Assembly (NCBI GenBank): GCA_003415625.1
Contig: PYIU01000010.1
Span: forward strand, 2,168,501 to 2,232,500
Source of the DNA: Aquanectria penicillioides
Taxonomy: Eukaryota > Ascomycota > Sordariomycetes > Hypocreales > Nectriaceae
Length of the DNA stretch: 64,000 bases
Direction: 5' to 3'
Positions within the stretch are counted from its first letter, which is position 1; each line of letters begins with the position of its first letter. Below the pieces are notes generated by a model. It saw only the letters and a program-made list of their open reading frames with translations, had not been told where the DNA came from and did no database searches. The translations under genes and the position numbers were made by a program. This document shows, in pieces, positions 55,439 through 64,000 of this stretch.

Positions 55439-58155
55439 TTATTTGCGCTTCATGTGATTCTTAAACACCCGAGTTACTTCATCCCAATCATCTGAGCTTA
55501 CCTCTCGAAGCTCAATTTTATGAAAGTCTGCAATAGATTGAAGGGCTTGTACTTCACCCTCATTGCAGGTTAGGTTGATAGCTACCCCCCGACGTCCGGC
55601 CCGACCTGTCCGACTGGTTTGACGAATGTATTTTTGGGGATCTGGTGTCTCCGAATCGCCGTCTTTCATTGGGATATTGTAATTAATCATCACAGCCCCA
55701 GCCGACAAAGCAATGCCCCTGGTCTTAACGTCCTTTGTTAATAGAACGTTGGCGTGATTCTTTTGGAAATCCTCCACCAGCTTAGCTTCGTGGACGCTCT
55801 CATATACGCCAATCAAGTTTGCGACGCTCCATCCCTCCGATTTCATCCGTTGTTCAAGTTTCACCGCGCTTTCAAGAGTCGGTGAAAGTTGGCCTTGGGT
55901 GTAACTCGCCAAACAAGGTTTGCTGATGATTACCTGGAAGAAAATGGCCAACGGCCCTGTCGTCACATGGCCGGGAAGTGAACAAATTATATCCTGCTTC
56001 TCCTTCTCATTCCTGCACCTGAAGAAGAGATGTAGAATCTTGCTATTATTTGGCTCTGTGCTTTTTGCCTTGAATCGCTCCCAAGTGTCAGCCCCAGCGA
56101 ATTTGGATGCGACAGTAGGCATTGTTTGGTACGACGTGTTGGGGAATATATCCGAGAAAAGCAGAATCCGAGTGGTTTTGGGTAACCTTCGGGCGATTCT
56201 TTTACATTGGTCGAATAGACCCTGCATCTCCAGGGTATAATCGACATCGTCTAAGAGAAGAAACCGCACCTGAGACACATCTAGCTGGCGACGATTGATG
56301 AGATCCATTAGCCTACCAGGGGTGTTGACGATGACGCGTGACTTGACCTCTCCGCGGAAATTCCTTGGAGGTACGAAGGCAAGGCCGCCATCGAGGTCTT
56401 TGAAGTACTTGCTCAAATTATTGATAACTTTCTGCAGTTGAGACACGAGCGATCCGGTTGGAGCCACAATTAAAGCTTGTGGCTGTTCAGTCAGGCTGTA
56501 GTCCAAAAGTGACAGCAAAGACATTGCAAGTGTTGTTGTCTTTCCTGTCCCCGGGGGAAACTCTGCGATGATGTTTCGAGGAGAATCCAATAGTATAGGA
56601 CGAAGAAGGATTTCCTGAAGGTTCGAAGGTTGGGTAATATTTAAATTCCACAGGCCCTGGATGACCGCACTGGGCCTATCAAGGCAATATATTAATTAAG
56701 TCGGAAGAAAGAGTTTTGTTTAGTGTTGACTTACATGCCAAGATCTTCAAAGGTAGTGGGACACGAAGTAAAGAAATGGTCGGGCGAATCGTTGACAACG
56801 GGTTCATTTATTGAGTCTGTTACTACGGCACTTGCTTCAGCAGACGATTGCTTTCCATGCTCTTGGGCGGCCCCTTCAGTATGGGAGCCCTGGTAGTCCT
56901 GAATCGTGGTCGAAGATTCTTCGACTTTTGTGTCACTAGCCTGGCTGGATGTTATCCCCGATTGCCTGGAATCATTTAGCGGTTTGAGAAGCAATGGTAT
57001 GAATAATCATACTCACTTTTCGCTGACAAAGGGAACGATTATTTCAGTTGGACTGGCTACAGGTTGTATGCCACTAGATGGTGGACTCTGAATGTCATCC
57101 TTCAAAGGCTGATTGTTGACTTTCGAATCACCTTTCTGATCGGAACCCTCGGGCACGTCGCCGATGGCATCAGTCTCCTGCGACTCACATTTTTCCAGCG
57201 CCTTCTGATAAAGTCGTTGAATATTCTTAGCCACCAATTTCAAGTTGTCCTTGTCTTTTTGAGCAGTGCCAAATTTGCAGAGTTTGGTGTGATTGGCGTC
57301 GATCTCTACAACATTCTCATGTCCGCCTGGAATTCCGAGTAAAGCGCTCTCGCGAGGCGCAATCTAACATGAACAAGGTTAGCGCAAATCGACAGAAAGT
57401 GATCAAGATATCATACGCTATCGGATGTCCCCCAAAACGAAACAATGTTGTATTGAAGTAGTTGGTTTCTCCACTGTTCATTCATACCCTCGGAGAATTG
57501 GGTTCCCGTTTTCAATGCGTTGATGACGTCCTCTCCGGCTTTGAATCCCAATGCACTCGCGATCTTCGTCATCATCTCCTCATTGTTATCAGCATCCCAA
57601 TCGCCGCCAGCATGGGGCGTCCCGAAGAATGCTAAACCAGTTGTGGCATCCTTGATTTGCGTGTAGGAGGAAGTGTTGTGGGCATTGATGAGAGCCTGCT
57701 TAATCAACACTCCGCCCAGACCATGACCAAGTATTAAGATGGGTCTGGTAGTATTATCTCTCTCAATGTTGATGGCTTCAAGTAGAGCGTCTGCCTGGCG
57801 CTTAAAGGTTCTGAAATCTTGCCCGTAGGCGGTGATGGCGTTGTACTTATAGACAAAGACTCGTGAATCAGGGACATACGTTGGAAGGTCTTCTTTGAGC
57901 CACAGGTGTCCCTTTGGACCCTCTGGACTTGTCCAGGTGTCAAAAGCGTGTTTTTCATCGCTACTCCTGCGAGCGTTGAAGCCAGGAACGGCAATGATAC
58001 TGGCGGGGTTAGTGTGGATGGCGCTGCTAGATGGACGCTTACTCTATCTTGGCGGTTGGCGCATTGCTTTGCTCTGGGTCTGGGAACAGTTGGCGAAGAG
58101 GCTATGTTTTTTTATGTCAGTAATTCTTCGTCACTGCTTTGGGCGCTCATACCAT
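55439..58155 (-). CDS. Pseudo-alpha/beta-hydrolase fused to a Dbp5-like DEAD-box helicase
   Basis: Six exons (58155-58153, 58101-58043, 57999-57417, 57363-57017, 56965-56735, 56675-55439) give about 819 residues in continuous frame. Residues 15-255 resemble the SERAC/lipase-like hydrolase found at the N-terminus of many fungal STAND proteins (IDIIAVPGFNA, DTWTSPEG, GLAFFGTPHAGGD). The nucleophile elbow reads GHGLGG (112-117), with Gly in place of the catalytic Ser. A low-complexity linker (about 270-405) leads to a DEAD-box domain: FEDLGMPSAVIQ, PPGTGKT (448-454), LLDDVD (548-553, for DEAD), SDI (582-584, for SAT), TKDVKTRGIA, and RQTSRTGRAGRRG (759-771). The end (SSDDWDEVTRVFKNHMK) matches Dbp5/DDX19. 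So motif I is intact, while motifs II, III and VI are altered. The start codon is uncertain: the predicted ATG is followed directly by an intron. Confidence 0.8.
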
Positions 58156-58965
58156 GATATTGGCAGGGCGATGGACAGGTTGATATTTGTCTTGGTTGTC
58201 CTCGATGAAGCCTCACGAGCTGGGAGATGTTGGTGCTTCAGTACCGCGTAAGCGCCAGCCTTGTGCGGCTGAGTGCACTTGAAATGCCTCAACCAACACT
58301 CAGCACCATAGGCGTCCTGAATGGTTGCAAACGCCTTACCTCAGCAAGCCACATCTGAGGTATTCCAATCAACTATTTTGATCATTATGGGGCGTGAAAA
58401 CTTTTCAGTACCTGGGGTTGAAGGGAATTACTATGAAATGGCAGGGATTGTCAATTTATACAGCCGTAGCTTTGTTACCGAGCTAATTCACCAATTTTAG
58501 TGATTCACTTGAGTATTGAAGTCAGCTTCAGGCACAGTCGTGTATGACTTCTTGTAACCCAAAGACAACCCCATCCCAATTGGTCTGACGGGATAGATTT
58601 TAGCATCTGAACTCAACTCAATTCTTGCAGGTGCTATCCATTCGTTGCACTCAAATATGGCTTAGGGGCATGAATTGGGTTATGTAGTCTTGAGATGAAT
58701 CATCTTACCTGCACCATCTAGGCTCAGCATAATACCAGGTGGTCGGTTGCGTTTCTTGCAGGCGACATCTTTGACTATAATGCGAGACTCTCAGCCGATT
58801 GAATTCTATTTCTGACGCTCCATCTAGCATGTGAGTCATCAAATTATGAGCGCTAGTGTGATAAGGGCAGTGATGGAATGATAATATGCTTCGTCGTTTG
58901 GTCGTCGGATCATGTATTGATTGCATGTTCTAGTTTAATTATACAAATTAATTTTAATAATTTCT
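58156..58965. other. Intergenic, no gene seen
   Basis: 5' flank of the helicase chimera and 3' flank of the Zn2Cys6 gene. An upstream in-frame stretch (about 58156-58200) could be extra coding sequence of the chimera if its true start lies further out. Confidence 0.45.
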
Positions 58966-61017
58966 TTACATGACACCCATCCAATGCTTCGCCGTAGATG
59001 GTGTCATTCCCGTGTTGTAGCTGAATTCCATCTGTCCAAAAGCTGTCGTTCTCATATCTCTCAGGTCGTTGCCTTCATCCACCTGAGCCGGAGTCTCAGC
59101 CAGTGCCGTCGCTGCAGCATGAGCAGCCACACTATACGGCTGCGAATGTGACCAAGCAGTCTCCTCTGCAGGGCTGCTGTCGGCTTCCGGATGAAAAGTG
59201 CGCATCATCAGTGCAAACTGCGTAAAGATGTCCTCTGACCCGTCCTCGCCAGCGTCCCTGGCTGCCTGCTCTAGCCTTGTGGCGATGCGGTCACGCATGA
59301 CAGGGAGGTCGATGAGAGCACGCACAGCGGCAGGATCCCAACCCGGATGCTTCACGGCGGTGAGATGGTCCAAGGCTACGATGCAGGTCGTGAGCTGTGC
59401 CCACTGAAGGAACGAGATACCCAAGAGTTCGGGCATTAAAAGGGTCAAAAAGGATGAAGTGCAACCCTCGACAGCGCGCAAGGACTGCCAGAGACATGAT
59501 AGCCGGTCGACGGCCGGTGAAAAGTTGCTGGCAGTTCTGGTTACTCGATCAACCCCGTTGGCGACGATGTCAAAGAAGGAAGCTACTGGTGAAATAGTTG
59601 AGTGGAGCTTCAAGACTGCCTCGCTAATGCAGAGCTCAACATAGAATGCATGGACTTTGAGACATTCTAGATTGTCACGTAACTGTGAGTACTAATTCTC
59701 CATCTTCAATGGTAGTTGTCAACGCTTACCATCTGGTTGGCTGGCCCGGGATACAGATGACCTGAATTCTTGCAACTGTTCCTGGAGGGCCTTGATGGTT
59801 AGGAACACCAAAGCGGCTGTCGATCCCGCGCTGGCATGGTCCATCGACTGCTGCTCAATGACCTGCACGGCCTTGTCAGCGAGCAGCTGCATCCGGACCT
59901 CTACGGCCAAGGTTGCGTCAGTCGGACAATCCTTGTTTGTGCTTATGGCAGCGAGGCCTTCTTCCATCTGGGGTGTCCACCGTAGAGCGTCTATCTGAGA
60001 AAAGTAGCTAGAAACGCTGACATGAATTTTAGTGTTAGTCGAGCCCATGAAGTACTTGGCTTTCAGAGGCGAGGGACACGAACATGGAACTTAGCAGATA
60101 ACACCCCAAGACAGCCCGCTGTCTTTCCAAGAATAGCTGTACCATCATGTTGATCTCGTCAGTACGCCAAGTATCAGAGCCAGGTGAGAAATGGACCATT
60201 GCGAACTCGTCTTGAGACATGGGCTTGTTCAGCCTCATCTCACCGACTAGTGACATGGCGAGCATCATTAGTCGTGACAGACTGCATCGGTTGAGCACAG
60301 AGTCCCATCCCCAAGCGATGTAAGTCAACAGGCCAAGAAGCAGATCCATACTCGGAGCCGTCTCGTAAAGTAGACGCTTGAGTTGTTTGCCGCGCGCCCG
60401 CTTCTCATGGGCTGAAGGAGACATGACGGCGATGATGGCACGGAAGAGGAACGGGCGGTCTCGCTGCAGTTCTCTTGCCGTCAGACTATTAGGGAGATGC
60501 AAAAATGCAAAGTGATGTAGCATGCGTGAGCGGAAAATGTCGAGATGCGCCTGCGCTTCCTCATCCGACGGCTCTAGTGGAGGAAGAGGCTCCAAAACAG
60601 GCTCAACGTCGCTTCCAGAGACGTCTGCTGGGGCCTGAATGTTGAGCGGGAACTGCGAGATTCCGTCGCCCAGAGGCTTGCGCGACTGAAGCACCGACAA
60701 AAGAGTGTCGACTTTGCCCTCGAGCTCTGCGATTCGCACACTCGCCTTCTGCTTAGTGCTGGTGGTGCTCCGACGAAGCGAGTCAGACGGAGAGCAGTCT
60801 TTTTTCAGCCGATGACACCTTGAGTCAATGTGAACAAATATTCATACAAACAACAGGTATGATCCTCTATGAACATCCGAAATACTGACCTTTGGCATCC
60901 TGCGCCTTCAGGACGCGCGACGCACCTACTCTTTGCCTTGAAGCAACTCAGACACGCCTGGCCATAGGGCGCTGAATGGCTGGGGCCAAAGCCAGGACCA
61001 GAAGCGCTTTTCTCCAT
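58966..61017 (-). CDS. Zn2Cys6 fungal transcription factor
   Basis: Four exons (61017-60890, 60818-60084, 60016-59730, 59666-58966) give 616 residues. The binuclear zinc cluster spans intron 1: CLSCFKAKSRC, then C-QR-CHRLKKDC, which fits the C-x2-C-x6-C-x8-C-x2-C-x6-C spacing. A short coiled coil (VRIAELEGKVDTLLSVLQ) follows for dimerisation. The middle region has helices of the kind seen in the Leu3-like fungal regulators (LHHFAFLHLP, LLLGLLTYIAWGWD, LSRLMMLAMSLVGEMRLNKP). The C-terminal part ends in an acidic or mixed region. Such factors bind CGG triplets. The gene is divergent from the reductase at 61672, and the 654-bp gap carries CGG/CCG triplets. Confidence 0.9.
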
Positions 61018-61244
61018 GGCGACGGGTCAGAGACATCCATGTCAGGTCATGCTATGACATTGCGTGTTGAAGTGTTTGTCTCTATATTGTGTGTGGTCGT
61101 ATCGTAATTGAATCCAAGTTATCTCGGACGTTGTGCTAGAGCAACTCAAGCTTATTATCAACTCCTTGGTCCCTCGCCTTTGGTAATCACTAATCCCGAT
61201 CAATGTCCACCTAGTGGATCAAGGCGACGCAACAGTGGGGCAAC

Positions 61245-61267
61245 CGGACTCCGTTCCCGACGGACGG
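61245..61267. promoter_or_regulatory. CGG/CCG triplet cluster, possible Zn2Cys6 site
   Basis: CGGACTCCG at 61245-61253 is an inverted CGG-N3-CCG. CCG (61257-61259) and two CGG (61261-61263, 61265-61267) follow closely. Binuclear zinc factors often bind such pairs, and the nearest one is encoded next door. The match is suggestive only. Confidence 0.35.
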
Positions 61268-61516
61268 AGACAAGCGAGGTTAGATCAGACAGTTGTTGAC
61301 GACATATGATTGGTTACTGAAGTTGTTCGGGTCAACTCGCATCCGCGATGAACTCCATCTCAGCCATTATAGCAACAAGAATCCCGACCAGAGCGCTGAT
61401 CGAAAAGGAGCTTGAACTGAACCAAGTCATGCCTCCTGGGGCAAAACGGATTCCGTTTGGCACAGGGTTCCCGGAATTCACTTTGACCGGCCTTTTCGGA
61501 CTTTATAGGAGGACGG

Positions 61517-61524
61517 TTATAAAA
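61517..61524 (+). promoter_or_regulatory. TATA-like box (TTATAAAA)
   Basis: It lies about 150 bp upstream of the reductase ATG at 61672 and fits a core promoter position. Confidence 0.4.
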
Positions 61525-61671
61525 CAGAATGTTGGCGTTGGTATTCGACTGTCCGTCCACTGGTCCTCTCTCCGTGCAGTTCTGCTTTCGTGACGCAAGC
61601 AACATCTTCACCCAGCCTTCCTATCCAACTCCTTTTCCTTGTTAATTTCGCACACTTAGCCTCATTCCATC

Positions 61672-62820
61672 ATGCCCCCCACCAACGAAGCAGCATGGCA
61701 CATGGCCAAAAAGACTAAACCCTTCAAGGTTGGCCCTGCTCCTTACACACGTCCCGGCCCAGGGCAGCTGGTTATCAAGAACGCCGCAGCAGCCATCAAC
61801 CCCTTCGACTGGATTATCCAGATGATGAGCGGGACCTTTTTGCCCCATCTCAAGTATCCAACCATCTTGGGCACAGACGTCGCCGGCACCGTTGTCGAAA
61901 TTGGTCCGGACGTAACACGCTTCAAGGTTGGCGACCGCGTGTGTGGTAGCTCTGCCGCCATTGCAAAGCAGTCTAATGACCCAGCAGAGGGAGGCTTCCA
62001 GCTGTATTGCGTCCTTCGTGAACACATGACGGCTCCCACGCCTGAACACATCACTGATGAACAAGCCTGCGTGATCGGGCTCGGTCTGGGCACTGCGGCC
62101 GTTGGCCTGTTTGACAAGAAACACCTGGGCCTCGATATGCCCACTGTTCCGGCTCGGTCCAACACCACCAAGGAGGGAAAAATTAGAACCGTCATCATCA
62201 CCGGCGGCTCTTCTAGTGTTGGCAGCAATGCAGTACAGCTCGCTGTCGCCGCCGGCTATGAAGTCTTGTCGACGTCCTCCCCAAAAAACTTTGACTACGT
62301 CAAGAAGCTCGGAGCCGCCCAAGTCTTTGACTACAACAGCCAAACACTCGCCGAAGACATGCTCGTCGCTCTGCACGGCCGCTATCTGGCTGGCGCCTTA
62401 ACCATCGGCGAAGGCGCGACAGATATGTGTATGGCGGTCATGAAGCGTCATGATCCCAGCTCCATCAACAAGTTTATGGCACTAGGTGGCCGCGCCATCC
62501 CAACTGACTCCTCACGTCTCGAGACGACACTTGGCCCGATGGCCATAATTCTCGGAACTATGGGATGGTTTCTCAAGACTGGTGTTGAAGCATACTTTGC
62601 GGGCATCAAATGGAAGTTTGTCGCTGCCGATGACATGATTGAGCCTCAGGGGGTTGTGTCTCGCCTCTGGGTAGACTTTTTGCCCCAGGCTATGGCGACG
62701 GGTCAATTTGTGCCGTCGCCCGAGCCGCTGATTGCCGGCAAGGGCGTGGATAAAGTCCAAGAGGCTTTGGAGCTCCAGGCGCAGGGCGTCTCGGCAAGGA
62801 AGGTTGTTGTGACCTTTTGA
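61672..62820 (+). CDS. Medium-chain reductase (trans-enoyl-reductase-like, zinc-free MDR)
   Basis: An intronless gene of 382 codons. The GroES-like N-terminal half has VIKNAAAAINPFDW and ILGTDVAGTVVEIG, then VGDRVCG. The nucleotide-binding motif is IITGGSSSVGSNAVQLA, followed by KKLGAAQVFDYNS. The structural and catalytic zinc-ligand Cys/His of classical alcohol dehydrogenases are not seen, which fits the quinone-oxidoreductase/enoyl-reductase branch. It ends with LEALELQAQGVSARKVVVTF-like features (ARKVVVTF). Such enzymes reduce C=C bonds with NADPH, alone or as partners of polyketide synthases; no such synthase is in the window. Divergent from a Zn2Cys6 regulator, so co-regulation is likely but unproven. 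Confidence 0.92.
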   Translation: MPPTNEAAWHMAKKTKPFKVGPAPYTRPGPGQLVIKNAAAAINPFDWIIQMMSGTFLPHLKYPTILGTDVAGTVVEIGPDVTRFKVGDRVCGSSAAIAKQSNDPAEGGFQLYCVLREHMTAPTPEHITDEQACVIGLGLGTAAVGLFDKKHLGLDMPTVPARSNTTKEGKIRTVIITGGSSSVGSNAVQLAVAAGYEVLSTSSPKNFDYVKKLGAAQVFDYNSQTLAEDMLVALHGRYLAGALTIGEGATDMCMAVMKRHDPSSINKFMALGGRAIPTDSSRLETTLGPMAIILGTMGWFLKTGVEAYFAGIKWKFVAADDMIEPQGVVSRLWVDFLPQAMATGQFVPSPEPLIAGKGVDKVQEALELQAQGVSARKVVVTF

Positions 62821-64000
62821 CCTGGTAGTGTTTTCGAACACCATAATTCATTCCAGTGTAGGGAAGCCGGGTGCAAGAAGACTTTACCGATAAAGCCATT
62901 AATAATTTTTCTAATTTTTATGCTTATTTTTATAATGTGCAAATCCAATTAGACTCTGAAAGCATCACATTGTCGGAAATGCACTTCACTTCTATTGCCG
63001 AAAAAGTACTTTCTTTGTCACGTCTTTGATATCGATCACAAACATGGGTCATCCATAGCACCATGTCCAACATCTTATGACGGGCTCTGAATTTTGGCTA
63101 TGTGAGTGAGCCAATTGGTGCGGATACGTTACCTGTCGTATGCCCCGAATCGCCGTATTTATTTCATGGCATTACTTGCTTTATCTTCATAAAAGAGCTG
63201 GCACTAAATCCCTTTAAATCAGCTTCCGCTGGTGATTCCAGTTCAGCACAACCTGCCGGCCTTGGCATATCATCCACGGTACAGAGCCTCGGCATTGCTT
63301 CAACCGAAAAGATAACACAGAAAGCAGGTGACTTATATGCAGGTGAGTGACGTTAATGCCAATGATGCACTTATACTAATGACCTCTCCATTAGGTAGTG
63401 ATGCAGAAGTGTTTATAATGCAGCCAAGTTGTCCTGCATGTATTTGCGATGCAATAGGAAGCGATAGGCAAGTTGGTTATTACATTAGCAGATATCCAAC
63501 TGTCTTGTCGTAAAGTCTTGCAAAAGCTTCAACAAACCCAGGACAGTTCTCTTGTTGATAGACATTCAAGGGAAATTGAGTTAATGAGGCCGGACTGTAT
63601 TAGCGGAACGCTCATTTATCATTAGGTTAGCCCCATTTGCTGATAACGAATTTATTTCCCAGCTTAATTGTAATGACGTTTGAGGATTCTTCTCTAATCT
63701 GCATTTACCCTCTCTACTTTGAGCCCTATTGGTTTCTAAGAATCTATTCTATAATATTAGGGAATATTTCTAAACCTCCTATCGACATATAAAATTTAAC
63801 GGTCATGGGAACCTAGTCGCTCCAAATAGCATCGAGTTGGATATTACCCTATGCAATAATTTCGATTTATATTGCTTTACTGCTACTATACTAAAGGAAA
63901 GGGGATTATATATTATGTCTAGCCGCGCACTTTCTAAAGCCTTCGCTCTAGTCGAATAAATCCTTTAAGCTAAGCATCCTTAAACCCTAGCCTGCTTTCT
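62821..64000. other. AT-rich right end, no supported gene
   Basis: The last 1.2 kb is AT-rich, especially after 63500, with many TA steps and only short frames. It could be a RIP-mutated repeat or a relic, but no transposase or inverted repeat can be read. Confidence 0.4.

Larger units (their letters stand above)
61018..61671. other. Divergent promoter region (Zn2Cys6 factor and reductase)
   Basis: 654 bp between two divergent starts. It holds clustered CGG/CCG triplets and a TATA-like site; no gene seen. Confidence 0.55.

Noticed and set aside
1..64000. CRISPR arrays, tRNA or rRNA genes
   Set aside because: No regularly spaced repeats and no clear cloverleaf or rRNA sequence was noticed; a covariance-model scan was not possible here.
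63950..64000. Telomere-like repeat near the right end (taaaccctagcc)
   Set aside because: Only a single partial unit resembling CCCTAA is present; there is no tandem array.

Overview
The window looks like chromosomal DNA of a filamentous ascomycete, most likely a sordariomycete. Most genes carry short introns (about 43-135 bp, GT/AG with CTRAY-type branch sites). The protein families are typical of these fungi: HET, PTH11-like receptors, copper-fist and Zn2Cys6 regulators, STAND NTPases and fungal dynamins. One Tc1/mariner copy carries a stop that fits C-to-T decay. I cannot name the species. Exon borders were placed by hand from splice consensus, reading-frame phase and family motifs, with no transcript evidence.

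Layout, left to right. 1-10 kb: a broken HET-domain gene, a small four-TM (MARVEL-like) protein, a fungal Mx/dynamin-like GTPase, and a decayed Tc1/mariner element with intact-looking termini and TA duplication. 12-21 kb: an F-box/LRR-type protein, a 6-phosphogluconate-dehydrogenase-like reductase with a GC-AG intron, a PTH11-like 7-TM receptor, and a BAHD-type acyltransferase that appears frameshifted near its C-terminus. 22-27 kb: a multicopper oxidase beside a copper-fist transcription factor, a plausible copper-responsive pair. 27-34 kb: a nine-exon STAND/NACHT protein of about 1973 residues. 34-39 kb: a short-chain dehydrogenase divergent from an alanine-aminotransferase-like enzyme. 39-43 kb: a trypsin-like protease, protein kinase and von Willebrand A domain in one polypeptide, divergent from a frameshifted membrane-anchored protein. 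45-46.7 kb: a beta-lactamase-family pseudogene. 47-55 kb: a second PTH11-like receptor, an O-methyltransferase, a GFA-domain protein and an alpha/beta hydrolase. 55-58 kb: a pseudo-alpha/beta-hydrolase domain fused to a Dbp5-like DEAD-box helicase. 58.9-62.8 kb: a Zn2Cys6 regulator divergent from a medium-chain reductase. The last 1.2 kb is AT-rich and gene-poor.

Several genes belong to families used in fungal non-self recognition or conflict: HET, STAND/NACHT, the protease-kinase-vWA protein, the lipase-like/helicase chimera and the Mx-like dynamin. Together with the lesions (HET, acyltransferase, membrane protein, beta-lactamase, transposon), this gives the picture of a fast-evolving accessory region. 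No PKS, NRPS or terpene synthase is present, so the tailoring-type enzymes do not form an evident secondary-metabolite cluster here. The most novel-looking items are the protease-kinase-vWA protein and the pseudo-hydrolase/DEAD-box chimera.
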